A stretch of DNA of 64,000 nt from NCBI RefSeq assembly GCF_030317145.1, contig NZ_JASZYE010000001.1, positions 2,046,001 through 2,110,000 on the forward strand. The letters run 5' to 3'. The DNA comes from Variovorax flavidus. Its GTDB lineage: Bacteria > Pseudomonadota > Gammaproteobacteria > Burkholderiales > Burkholderiaceae_C. The notes under the pieces are model-generated. The model saw only the letters and a program-made list of their open reading frames with translations. It made no database searches and had not been told where the DNA came from. Of the stretch, positions 18,781-26,839 are shown one piece after another. The first letter of the stretch is position 1. Every line of letters begins with the position of its first letter. Made by a program: the position numbers and the translations under genes.

Positions 18781-20553
18781 ATGGCCCTCACCATCGACCA
18801 ACTCAATGCCGCGTCGGCCGACGAAGCCGTCGCGCTGCTCGACGGCGTGTACGAACACTCGCCATGGATCGCGGGCCGCGCCCTCGCGCAACGCCCCTTC
18901 CGCTCGTTGCCGCATTTGAAGCACGCGCTGGTGCAGGTGGTGACCGGAGCATCGACCGACGAGCAACTCGGCCTGATCCGCGCCCACCCGGAGCTGGCAG
19001 GCAAGGCGATGGTGAGCAAGAACCTCACGGCCGAATCGACCAACGAGCAGAGCAAGGCGGGGCTCACCGACTGCACGCCCGAAGAGTTCGCGAAGATCCA
19101 GCAGCTCAACGCCGACTACAACGCCAAGTTCGGCTTTCCGTTCATCCTCGCGGTGCGCGGTCCGCGCGGCACTGGGCTGGCCAAGCGCGAGATCATCGAC
19201 ACCTTCGAGCGCCGGCTGCACCATCACCCGGACTTCGAACTCGGCGAGGCGCTGCGCAACATCCATCGCATCGCGGAGATCCGCCTGGACGACAAGTTCG
19301 GCGCCGAGCCGACGCTCGGCAACCATGTCTGGGACTGGCAGGAGAAGCTGTCCGTGCACACCGACCCGGGCTATGCCGAGAAGGGCCAGCTCACCGTTAC
19401 CTACCTCACCGACGCCCACCGCGCCTGCGCGCAGCAGATCGCGCAGGACATGCGGGAGGCCGGGTTCGACACCGTGCACATCGACGCAGTCGGCAACGTG
19501 GTCGGCCGCTATGAAGGCGCCACGCCCACCGCCAGGACCCTGCTGACCGGCTCGCACTACGACACCGTGCGCAACGGGGGCAAGTACGACGGACGCCTCG
19601 GCATCTTCGTGCCGATGGCCTGCGTGCGCGAGCTCAAGCGCCAGGACCGCCGCCTGCCCTTTGCCTTCGAAGTCGTGGGCTTCGCCGAGGAGGAAGGCCA
19701 GCGCTACAAAGCCACCTTCCTCGGATCGGGCGCACTGATCGGCCACTTCGACCCGACCTGGCTCGACCAGAAGGACGCCGACGGCATCACCATGCGCGAA
19801 GCGCGGCTGCACGCGGGCCTCAAGGACGAAGACATTCCGAAGGTGCAGCGCGATCCGTCGAAATATCTGGGCTTCGTCGAAGTGCACATCGAGCAGGGCC
19901 CGGTGCTGACCGAGCTGGACCTTCCGCTCGGCATCGTCACGTCCATCAACGGCAGCGTGCGCTACGTGGGCGAAGTGATCGGCATGGCGAGCCACGCCGG
20001 CACCACGCCGATGAACCGCCGCCGCGACGCCGCCGCAGCCATCGCCGAGCTGATCCTGTTCGCCGAGCAGCGCGCCGCGAAGGATGGCGATTCGGTCGCC
20101 ACCGTCGGCATGCTCGAAGTGCCGAACGGCTCCATCAACGTCGTACCGGGCCGCTGCAAGTTCAGCCTGGACCTGCGCGCGCCGAACAACGCGCAGCGCG
20201 ATGCGCTCGCAACCGACGTGGTCGACGCGCTCAAGGAAATCTGCGAACGCCGCGGTGTCCGCTACACGCTGGAGGAAACCATGCGCGCCGCAGCCGCGCC
20301 CAGCGCGCCCGACTGGCAGAAGCGCTGGGAGAAGGCCGTCGACACGCTCGGCGTGCCGCTCTTCCGCATGCCCAGCGGCGCCGGCCACGACGCGATGAAG
20401 CTGCACGAGGTCATGCCGCAGGCGATGCTCTTCGTGCGCGGCATCAATTCGGGCATCAGCCACAACCCGCTCGAATCGAGCACCAACGACGACATGCAAC
20501 TGGCGGTGCAAGCCTTCCAACTGCTTCTCGACAACCTCGCCATCGAGCACTGA
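18781..20553 (+). CDS. Bifunctional OHCU decarboxylase / allantoate amidohydrolase
   Basis: This is a 590-residue two-domain protein. Residues 1-165 are an OHCU decarboxylase (UraD-type: FRSLPHLKHALVQVV, LIRAHPELAGKA, and NADYNAKFGFPFILAVRG), making S-allantoin. Residues about 175-590 are an M20/hydantoinase-carbamoylase-type allantoate amidohydrolase (AllC-type). Its metal ligands are visible in GSHYDTVRNGGKYDG, FAEEEGQRY and EVHIEQGPVL, and the C-terminal His in ISHNPLESS. The fusion joins steps before and after the allantoinase step carried out by PuuE. ATG 18781 follows the puuE stop by one base, with GGAG in the overlap region. Confidence 0.92.
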   Translation: MALTIDQLNAASADEAVALLDGVYEHSPWIAGRALAQRPFRSLPHLKHALVQVVTGASTDEQLGLIRAHPELAGKAMVSKNLTAESTNEQSKAGLTDCTPEEFAKIQQLNADYNAKFGFPFILAVRGPRGTGLAKREIIDTFERRLHHHPDFELGEALRNIHRIAEIRLDDKFGAEPTLGNHVWDWQEKLSVHTDPGYAEKGQLTVTYLTDAHRACAQQIAQDMREAGFDTVHIDAVGNVVGRYEGATPTARTLLTGSHYDTVRNGGKYDGRLGIFVPMACVRELKRQDRRLPFAFEVVGFAEEEGQRYKATFLGSGALIGHFDPTWLDQKDADGITMREARLHAGLKDEDIPKVQRDPSKYLGFVEVHIEQGPVLTELDLPLGIVTSINGSVRYVGEVIGMASHAGTTPMNRRRDAAAAIAELILFAEQRAAKDGDSVATVGMLEVPNGSINVVPGRCKFSLDLRAPNNAQRDALATDVVDALKEICERRGVRYTLEETMRAAAAPSAPDWQKRWEKAVDTLGVPLFRMPSGAGHDAMKLHEVMPQAMLFVRGINSGISHNPLESSTNDDMQLAVQAFQLLLDNLAIEH

Positions 20554-20558
20554 CCACC

Positions 20559-21785
20559 ATGACCGACTACAACCAACTCGACGCCTGGATCGACGCCCAC
20601 TTCGACGAGGAAGTGCGCTTCCTGCAGGAAATGGTGCGCGTGCCCACCGACACGCCGCCCGGCAACAACGCGCCGCACGCCGAGCGCACGGCCGAACTGC
20701 TCCAGGCTTTCGGCTTCGAAGCCGAGAAGCACCCCGTGCCCGCGCAGGAGGTCAAGGACTACGGCCTCGAATCCATCACCAACCTGATCGTGCGCCGCAA
20801 GTACGGCAGCGGCGGCCGCACCGTGGCGCTCAACGCGCACGGCGATGTGGTGCCGCCCGGCGACGGCTGGGCGCACGACCCGTACGGTGGCGAGATCGAC
20901 AACGGCAGCCTCTACGGCCGCGCTGCCGCAGTGAGCAAGAGCGACTTCGCCAGCTTCACCTTTGCGCTGCGCGCGCTCGAAGCAGTTGCCAAGCCTACCC
21001 AGGGCAGCGTCGAGCTGCATTTCACCTATGACGAGGAATTCGGCGGCATCCTCGGTCCGGGCTGGCTGCTCAAGCAGGGTTTGACCAGGCCCGACCTGAT
21101 GATCGCCGCGGGGTTCAGCTACGAAGTGGTCACGGCGCACAACGGCTGCCTGCAGATGGAAGTCACCGTGAACGGGAAGATGGCGCACGCCGCCATACCG
21201 ACCACCGGCATCGATGCGCTGCAAGGCGCGGTGCATATCCTCAATGCGCTCTATGCGCAGAACGTGCTGTACCAGCAGGTCACGTCCAAGGTGGAGGGCA
21301 TCACGCACCCCTACCTCAACGTCGGGCGCATCGAAGGGGGCACCAACACCAACGTGGTCCCGGGCAAGGTCGTCTTCAAGCTCGACCGCCGCATGATCCC
21401 GGAGGAGAACCCGGTCGAGGTCGAGGCCAACATCCGCCAGGTCATCGCGGATGCCGCGGCGCAGATGCCAGGCATCACGGTCGAGATCAGGCGCATGCTG
21501 CTGGCCAACTCGATGAAGCCGCTGCCCGGCAACAAGCCACTGGTCGATGCGATCCAGAAGCACGGAGAGGCGATCTTCGGCGAACCGATCAAGGCCATGG
21601 GAACGCCGCTCTACACCGACGTGCGCCTCTATGGCGAGGCCGGCATTCCTGGCGTGATCTACGGCGCAGGGCCGCGCACGGTGCTGGAATCGCACGCCAA
21701 GCGCAATGACGAGCGCGTGGTACTGGAAGATCTGCGGCGCGCGACCAAGGTCATCGCCCGGACCCTCAGCGACCTGATCACCTGA
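20559..21785 (+). CDS. M20 family metallopeptidase (ArgE/DapE-like)
   Basis: This cytosolic zinc amidohydrolase of 408 residues shows the first ligand in NAHGDVVPPGDGW, the catalytic acid pair in TYDEEFGG, a dimerisation-domain insert around VTVNGKMAHAAIPTTGIDALQG, and a late ligand region ESHAKRNDERV. It is 5 bases after the allantoate amidohydrolase gene and ends the operon, so a role with a late ureide (ureidoglycolate or N-carbamoyl compound) is likely. The window has no ureidoglycolate lyase or hydrolase, and this gene could fill that gap. That is inference; family-wide specificity is broad. Confidence 0.85.
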   Translation: MTDYNQLDAWIDAHFDEEVRFLQEMVRVPTDTPPGNNAPHAERTAELLQAFGFEAEKHPVPAQEVKDYGLESITNLIVRRKYGSGGRTVALNAHGDVVPPGDGWAHDPYGGEIDNGSLYGRAAAVSKSDFASFTFALRALEAVAKPTQGSVELHFTYDEEFGGILGPGWLLKQGLTRPDLMIAAGFSYEVVTAHNGCLQMEVTVNGKMAHAAIPTTGIDALQGAVHILNALYAQNVLYQQVTSKVEGITHPYLNVGRIEGGTNTNVVPGKVVFKLDRRMIPEENPVEVEANIRQVIADAAAQMPGITVEIRRMLLANSMKPLPGNKPLVDAIQKHGEAIFGEPIKAMGTPLYTDVRLYGEAGIPGVIYGAGPRTVLESHAKRNDERVVLEDLRRATKVIARTLSDLIT

Positions 21786-22153
21786 GGTTTCGCCGCCCGG
21801 GACAAGGCTTCGCACCCCGGGCGTGCGCAGCATTCTGCATATCGGCAAGATGCCTGAGGCCATTGCTTGAAGGCACCGCCTTGCGTCAGTACACTCCCGC
21901 CGGTGTTCAACCTGTCCATCCTCCCTCCACTCGCTGCACAAGCAGTCCTGCCCCTGGTGGCAGACGGCGCGCGCACGCAGTTTTCAGTGGTGATGGCAGG
22001 CCTCCAGCCGACGCCAGCACATTCCTAAGCCCGGCGGTCCGCTCCCTTTCTCCTTCATCAGCGCAAACCATTCGACCGCCGGGCATCCGCCTCGCGCAGT
22101 AGCAGCCGTTGCCCACGCGTACGGGCAGGCTGCATTCGACTGGAGTGCGTTCA
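21786..22153. other. Intergenic stretch with a GC hairpin, no gene
   Basis: These 368 bases hold no convincing coding frame. Just after the M20 gene there is an 8-bp perfect stem (CGCCCGGG at 21794-21801 with CCCGGGCG at 21816-21823, 14-base loop), a possible terminator without a T-tract. The right part must contain the promoter for the stress-protein gene, but no clear -35/-10 pair stands out. Confidence 0.4.
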
Positions 22154-22246
22154 ATGCATGCAACGATCCTCGGCGAGCTTGCGCTCACCGAACTTGACTA
22201 CGCCCGGCCCGACAGGCTGATCGATCGACGGGGTGTCGAGCGATGA
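22154..22246 (+). CDS. Possible 30-codon leader ORF upstream of the stress protein
   Basis: This short frame (MHATILGELALTELDYARPD plus ten more residues) starts at an ATG with GGAG 8 bases upstream. It ends in a TGA that overlaps the ATG of the universal stress protein gene (ATGA). The stress gene itself has only a weak ribosome site, so translation may be coupled through this leader. The peptide has no recognisable domain. It could be chance. Confidence 0.3.
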   Translation: MHATILGELALTELDYARPDRLIDRRGVER

Positions 22247-23190
22247 ACATCCGATCCATCCTGGCTGTCACCGACTTTTCAAAGCAGGCCGACTGGGCGC
22301 TGGAACGCGCGGCGCAACTTGCCGTCGAGCACCGAGCCACGCTGAAGCTCATGTTCGCGCCCGCGAATGGGAACGCGCCACCCGCGGATGGCGCGAGCCG
22401 GCTCGCCCACACCGCCAGAGCGCTGAGCACTCGCCTGGCGATCACCGTCCGGACGGCGAACCAGACGGCCAACACCCTGCATCACGTCGCCGAAGAGGCG
22501 GCCTGCGCGGACCTTCTCGTGCTCGGCTACCAGCGCGAATCCGCACTCGCGACGTTCCTGCGGGGCCAGACGGCGGAGCGGCTGGCACGCCTGTGTCGCT
22601 GCCCGGTTCTGGTGACCAAGCTCGCGCCAAAAGGGCGATACGGCCGCATCCTGGTGGCCGTGGACTTCACTCCGGAGTCGAGGAACATGGTCAAGCTCGC
22701 GTGCGTCCTGGACGCGGATGCCGAAGTCGAGCTCTTCCATGCCATCAGCACGCTGAACGAAGCCAGGTTGCGCTGCGCGGAGGCCTCTGCACAAGCCGTC
22801 AAGGCCTACCGGCAGGAATGTCTGCGCTACGCGCGCCACCGCATCCTGGCATTGACCGATTCGTTCGATTCGCGACGCAACCGCGTGATGTCCAAGGTGA
22901 GCCACGGCGATCCCGCCCGGCAGGCCGCGATTCAGCAGGAGTACGTGGGTGCCGACCTGCTGGTGGTGGGCAAGCGGCGGCGCCTGCCGTTCATGACGTT
23001 CTTTCTGGGCAGCGTCTCGCAGCGGGTCCTGTACTGGGCGACGAGCGATGTGCTGATCGTGCCTCACGATGCCCAGGCTTCGACGCGGGTGGCCGCGATC
23101 CAGCGGATGGAGGCCGAGATGGGCGATGCCAAGGGGGCGTTTCGTCGGCTCAAGGGGAGGCCGACCCGAGCGGCACTCGCCCTGAAATGA
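22243..23190 (+). CDS. Tandem universal stress protein (two Usp domains)
   Basis: This is a cytosolic stress protein of 315 residues with two UspA-like domains. The first (1-125) opens MNIRSILAVTDFSKQADWAL and has the GYQRESALATFLRGQTAERLAR nucleotide-loop region. The second (about 130-280) opens GRILVAVDFTPESRNMV and has the GKRRRLPFMTFFLGSVSQRV loop. Neither shows a clean ATP-binding G-2X-G-9X-G(S/T) pattern, so ATP binding is uncertain. A basic C-terminal tail (LKGRPTRAALALK) follows. The gene is convergent with the small hypothetical gene at 23201, with a 10-base gap. Confidence 0.85.
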   Translation: MNIRSILAVTDFSKQADWALERAAQLAVEHRATLKLMFAPANGNAPPADGASRLAHTARALSTRLAITVRTANQTANTLHHVAEEAACADLLVLGYQRESALATFLRGQTAERLARLCRCPVLVTKLAPKGRYGRILVAVDFTPESRNMVKLACVLDADAEVELFHAISTLNEARLRCAEASAQAVKAYRQECLRYARHRILALTDSFDSRRNRVMSKVSHGDPARQAAIQQEYVGADLLVVGKRRRLPFMTFFLGSVSQRVLYWATSDVLIVPHDAQASTRVAAIQRMEAEMGDAKGAFRRLKGRPTRAALALK

Positions 23191-23200
23191 TCGCGGCGGC

Positions 23201-23398
23201 TCAGGCCGCGCGCTGGCCGCTCGGCATCAGGTAGCCGTTGCGATAGATGCCGATGACGAGCCCGCGGACCGCATCCGTGGGCCGCGCGGTCACATACTTG
23301 CCGGCTGCCGCCTGGTACACGACGATCGTGCAGGCTGCGCTCTTGCTGAGGGTGCGGGCGACACCGGTCGCTTGGCTGGCCGTTTGGTAGGTGTTCAT
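23201..23398 (-). CDS. Small hypothetical protein (65 aa)
   Basis: This frame encodes a 65-residue protein opening MNTYQTASQATGVARTL. It has one Cys, no signal peptide and no membrane segment. The sequence CTIVVYQAAAGKYVTARP followed by GLVIGIYRNGYLMPSG suggests a small beta-rich fold. A GGGACAACC stretch precedes the ATG. I do not recognise a family. It lies third in a leftward series of small genes after the AsmA gene, beside a stress protein. Confidence 0.55.
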   Translation of the reverse strand: MNTYQTASQATGVARTLSKSAACTIVVYQAAAGKYVTARPTDAVRGLVIGIYRNGYLMPSGQRAA

Positions 23399-23427
23399 GG
23401 TTGTCCCCTGGAAAGAAATGTCGTGCT

Positions 23428-23676
23428 TCAGGAACGGGCGACGGAGAGCAGCCCGTCGATCGCGAGCACCACGCCCTCTTGCGCGTCCCTGGTCGGCGTG
23501 CCCTCGGTGAGCAGCTTGCGGATGAGGCTCAGCGTGTTGAGCAACTCCGCCTCCATGTCCGTGAGCAGCGGAATCACTTCGAATTCCGGATACTTGCCGC
23601 GAGCGCCCATGGGCCGGCCGGGGCCCGACAGGTCGACGTCGTAGCCTTCATTGATCGCTTCGAGTTGAGTCTTCAT
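23428..23676 (-). CDS. Small hypothetical protein (82 aa)
   Basis: This is an 82-residue soluble acidic protein from ATG 23676: MKTQLEAINEGYDVDLSGPG, then a Gly/Pro turn region, then an amphipathic helix around LLTDMEAELLNTLSLIRKLL and a C-terminal helix. It has no Cys, signal or membrane segment. The longer frame upstream is Arg-rich and unlike a real N-terminus. Unrecognised family. Confidence 0.5.
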   Translation of the reverse strand: MKTQLEAINEGYDVDLSGPGRPMGARGKYPEFEVIPLLTDMEAELLNTLSLIRKLLTEGTPTRDAQEGVVLAIDGLLSVARS

Positions 23677-23756
23677 ATGCGTCGAAGAGTTTCCAGGGAA
23701 TCGTGTTCGCGGCACTCTACCCAGCCGCTGCCGCACGCGGTGGGTAAGCGGGCAGC

Positions 23757-24074
23757 TCAATTCAAGCCCATCAGTTCGGACAGTCGCTTGCCCATCGCCT
23801 GGATCCGCTTCTGCTTGTCTTGCGAACGATGGTTGGCGACGAGTTCCAGAGCCTGCGCCACGGATTCGGCGCCCTCGTCGCCGTCCGAAGTGCGGTGCCG
23901 CCACTCGTTTGCCACTTCCGCCAGTTGGGCGCTGCTCAGCCGGGCGGGAGGGGCACTGGTCTCCCGCGATGCCGGCGCTTCCTCAACGGACTGCAGCGTG
24001 GATCGCAGGAGGCCCAGCAGGCCAGCCGGCGACCAGTGCGGCTTGGAAAAGTTCTGAGATTCCATGTAATACAT
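23757..24074 (-). CDS. Small hypothetical protein (105 aa)
   Basis: This predicted soluble, mostly helical protein of 105 residues (or 102 from the second ATG at 24065) is Ser/Ala/Glu-rich in the middle. It ends in a basic helix, DKQKRIQAMGKRLSELMGLN. It is preceded by an AT-rich stretch (24083-24135) that stands out in this GC-rich DNA and is a good place for its promoter. No recognised domain. The next gene upstream is the AsmA-like protein. Confidence 0.5.
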   Translation of the reverse strand: MYYMESQNFSKPHWSPAGLLGLLRSTLQSVEEAPASRETSAPPARLSSAQLAEVANEWRHRTSDGDEGAESVAQALELVANHRSQDKQKRIQAMGKRLSELMGLN

Positions 24075-24137
24075 TGTGCCTATCTGATTTCAAAGTAACA
24101 AGATATTTCATTCACTTTCTTCTTACTTTACTTTTCG

Positions 24138-26201
24138 TCAGGGCAAGGCTTGCCGGAGGCCCGAGAAAGGCCGCGGCAGCTTCGGACTGCGGCTCGCAGC
24201 CGAGGTCTGCGGCTTCGCGCCCGCGCCGGGCGCCTTGGCTGCCGAATCGCAGCCTCTGGACTCGCCCTCGCCTCCCAGCAAGGCGGGCGCCAGCAGCGAC
24301 AGCCCGCCCGTCGCCGCGGCCACGCCGTAGTTCGCGGCCTGGCGCACGGTGCCCTTCGGGTCGATGCTCAGCTCGGGCTTCTCCAGCGGCCCCTTCACCA
24401 GCATGAGCTGGACCAGGCTGCCCGGGTTGAGGTCCAGTCCCTTCTTGACCCTCGGCCGGAACGCCAGCTCGATCGTCTGCTTTGCCAGATTCAGTTCACC
24501 GCTGGCCGTGACGGCAAGCTGCGAGGTCTCCATGGCGATCGACCGGTCGATCACGGCCACGCCGTTGCGCAAGGGCAGGCGCGCAACGGCGCACTGCACG
24601 ACCAGATCCGGCCGGCCCCCCTGCTTCGGCACCAGCATTTCGAGCAGGCGGGCCACGATGTCGCGATCGAGCGCGGCCGCCTTGCCCGTCAACGAGACGT
24701 CGCGCATCGTCAGCTGCACGTCGCCGGTCGATGACGCGGCGAGGCTACGCGGCGTGCGCCCGGTCATGGCCAGCTTGAGGTCGAGATTCGCGCGGCCGCC
24801 CTTGAAGTGGCTGCCGCCGCCCCATTGCGCGTCGAGCGTTTCGACGGAGAGCGACCGGGCATTCATCAGCACATCGGTCCGAGGCGGCGCGTTCCTTGGC
24901 AGCGCGACGCTCAACCGGCCGCGCACCTCGCCCCCCGCGGCGGCGAAGGAGAGCGGCTCGATCGTCAACCGTTCGGCCTCCGACACCCAATGCAGGTTGA
25001 GCGCCGACAGCGTTGGCGTGCCCGGCATGTTGAAGCGCTCCACCTTCAGTGCGATCTGCATCGGGAATTGCGGCAGCGCATCGAACGGCAATGGCGTGTC
25101 GCCGAAAAATTGCGCCCGATGCGCCGATGCTGCGGCCGGCGGCCGGGTCGTGCCCTTGCCGGTGTGCCACCTGGCGAGATCGAAGGCAGCGGCCGACAGA
25201 TCGGCATCCAGACGCGAAGACGGTCCGGCATGGAAACTGACTTGCCCGGTCAGGGTTTGTCCGCCCAGCGACAGTCGCATCGACTCGGCGCGCCATTCGT
25301 CCCCCGAACGCAGAAGGGTCGCGCTGGCCTCGACGGGCATCGGCAGGTTCGCAGCCGCGGCGGAGAACTCCGATAGCGCGGCCGCCGTGTCGAGGCGAGC
25401 CGAGAGGCTGGCCTCCAGGCGTCCCGCGCGCGGCCCGGTTCCCATGTTGCCTGCCGCCGAGACGCTGGCGCCATCCGTGGTGAATCGGAGGTCGAACGGC
25501 CATTCCCCCTTGCCCGCTTGCAGTTCGCCGACATGGCCGATCTCCCCTTCGGACTTCCATTGCCGGGACCCGAGCGTGAAGGTCGCGCTCAAACTCTCGC
25601 GCTCGCCCTGGGGCCGGATGTCGAGTGTGTCGACGGTGACCGTGTCGAGCACACCTTTCTTGCCATCACGATAGGTGATGCGTGCGTTGGACACGGAGAT
25701 CCGCCCCACGGCTATCCCCTCTGCGCGCGTGCCGCCGGTCCGCTGGCGCGGGGCCAGATGCCAGTTGAACTGGCCGGCGCCGTCCGATTCGAGCAGCACA
25801 TCCGCATCGTCCATGTCGACGCTCAGGATGCGAACCCTTCCATCGAGCAACTCTCGCAGCGACACCTCGAAGGCTGCCTGCCTGAGCCGGATCATGTCCG
25901 GTTGCGAACCCCACTCCACATTGCCGAGCACGATGTCGTTGGCCTTCACGGCGATGGTCGGGAGCAGATGGATGGACAGGTCGCCGTCGATCCGGAAGGC
26001 GCGACCCGTGGAGGCCGTCACCTGTTCCGAGAGCAAGACTGCCAGCCGCTCCGGCGGGTAGGCCCGCCGCAAGGCGACCAAGGCGCCCGCAACCAGCAGC
26101 ACGACGACCGCCAGCACGATGCCTGCGATGCGCCACCCGCGGCGCCACACGCTGCTCACGGGGGTGGCGACTTCACCGGATGGGCCTGCGCGTGCCTTCA
26201 T
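24138..26201 (-). CDS. AsmA family protein
   Basis: This inner-membrane-anchored periplasmic protein of 687 residues has one N-terminal membrane helix at about 25-46 (IAGIVLAVVVLLVAGALVAL). It is followed by the AsmA N-domain (AVLLSEQVTASTGRAFRIDG, then LSIHLLPTIAVKANDIVLGN) and the C-terminal AsmA repeat region (VARLPLRNGVAVIDRSIAME, SGELNLAKQTIELAFRPRV). The family resembles lipid-transport bridge proteins and affects outer-membrane assembly. The last ~45 residues are Ala/Pro/Ser-rich with no domain. It is a monocistronic or first gene, divergent from the small basic protein at 26403. Confidence 0.85.
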   Translation of the reverse strand: MKARAGPSGEVATPVSSVWRRGWRIAGIVLAVVVLLVAGALVALRRAYPPERLAVLLSEQVTASTGRAFRIDGDLSIHLLPTIAVKANDIVLGNVEWGSQPDMIRLRQAAFEVSLRELLDGRVRILSVDMDDADVLLESDGAGQFNWHLAPRQRTGGTRAEGIAVGRISVSNARITYRDGKKGVLDTVTVDTLDIRPQGERESLSATFTLGSRQWKSEGEIGHVGELQAGKGEWPFDLRFTTDGASVSAAGNMGTGPRAGRLEASLSARLDTAAALSEFSAAAANLPMPVEASATLLRSGDEWRAESMRLSLGGQTLTGQVSFHAGPSSRLDADLSAAAFDLARWHTGKGTTRPPAAASAHRAQFFGDTPLPFDALPQFPMQIALKVERFNMPGTPTLSALNLHWVSEAERLTIEPLSFAAAGGEVRGRLSVALPRNAPPRTDVLMNARSLSVETLDAQWGGGSHFKGGRANLDLKLAMTGRTPRSLAASSTGDVQLTMRDVSLTGKAAALDRDIVARLLEMLVPKQGGRPDLVVQCAVARLPLRNGVAVIDRSIAMETSQLAVTASGELNLAKQTIELAFRPRVKKGLDLNPGSLVQLMLVKGPLEKPELSIDPKGTVRQAANYGVAAATGGLSLLAPALLGGEGESRGCDSAAKAPGAGAKPQTSAASRSPKLPRPFSGLRQALP

Positions 26202-26402
26202 CGGGCCATTGTCGTCCCGGGTGCGACAGCGCGGGTCTGCTGGCAGTCAGCCAGTCCATGAAAAATTTCCGCCCATCGCGGGTGCGCTCGAAACCCTGTC
26301 ATCCGCCCGCGACGTGCCGCGTTGCACAGCATGACCAGACCCGATTCCAGTTCGGGCTGGCCACTTCTTCGAGCCTTCTCCAACCTTCTCTTCGACCACT
26401 TC

Positions 26403-26648
26403 ATGAAACGCACTCTTCTCGCTCTTGTCGCAGCCACCTTTGCATTCGCAGCCGGTTCGTCCTTTGCCCAGGCACCCGCCGATCCCGTGAGCCCCGCGCC
26501 TGTCGTGACCAAGTCCAAGGCCAAGGCAGCCAAGCCCGCCGCCAAGCACAGCAAGGCCCACAAGACCACCTCGCACAAGGTCGCCCACAAGTCGGGCAAG
26601 GTGCACGTGGCTCACAAGAAGAGCGCCAAGTCCACGCACGCCGCCTGA
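26403..26648 (+). CDS. Small secreted Lys/His/Ala-rich protein
   Basis: This 81-residue protein has a clear signal peptide (KRTLLALVAATFAFAAGSSFAQ, cleavage after FAQ). Its mature part of ~58 residues is almost entirely Lys, Ala, His, Ser and Thr, with repeated KAxK/HKxxHK steps and no Cys. It should be disordered, very basic and periplasmic or secreted. Similar low-complexity exported peptides are common in Comamonadaceae but have no assigned function; binding of polyanions (LPS, DNA) or metal by the His residues is possible. A strong terminator follows at 26671. Confidence 0.65.
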   Translation: MKRTLLALVAATFAFAAGSSFAQAPADPVSPAPVVTKSKAKAAKPAAKHSKAHKTTSHKVAHKSGKVHVAHKKSAKSTHAA

Positions 26649-26670
26649 TCCGGCCTCCAGGCACACCACG

Positions 26671-26694
26671 AAAAGCCCCTTCGGGGGCTTTTTT
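26671..26694 (+). terminator. Rho-independent terminator
   Basis: A stem AAAAGCCCC / GGGGCTTTT with a TTCG tetraloop is followed by further Ts, 22 bases after the stop of the small basic protein. It is the clearest intrinsic terminator in the window. Confidence 0.9.
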
Positions 26695-26740
26695 CATTGG
26701 GCGTGCGCCTCGGGTTTTCCGCTATACAGCGCGGGGCTTG

Positions 26741-26754
26741 ATGTGTATACAGTT
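26741..26754. promoter_or_regulatory. GntR-type operator upstream of the NCS2 permease
   Basis: ATGTGTATACAGTT carries the same TGTATACA core as the sites before puuD and between uraH and gntR. It lies 86 bases before the permease start, inside the 145-base promoter region after the terminator. It links the permease, 9 kb away from gntR, to the purine regulon. Confidence 0.72.
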
Positions 26755-26839
26755 TGGCGTACAGAACGGTGGACGGTTGTCGCGACGCGCCATCGCCTTC
26801 ATCATCTCTTTCGTTCACGCCGCCCCAGGAGATCACGCA

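Noticed and set aside
17064..19109. A 681-codon minus-strand frame across gntR and puuE
   Set aside because: Antisense shadow of two well-supported genes, with no family motifs and no ribosome site.
18655..20550. A 631-codon minus-strand frame opposite the OHCU/allantoate fusion
   Set aside because: Shadow of the fusion gene; composition is biased to Ala, Arg, Val and His.
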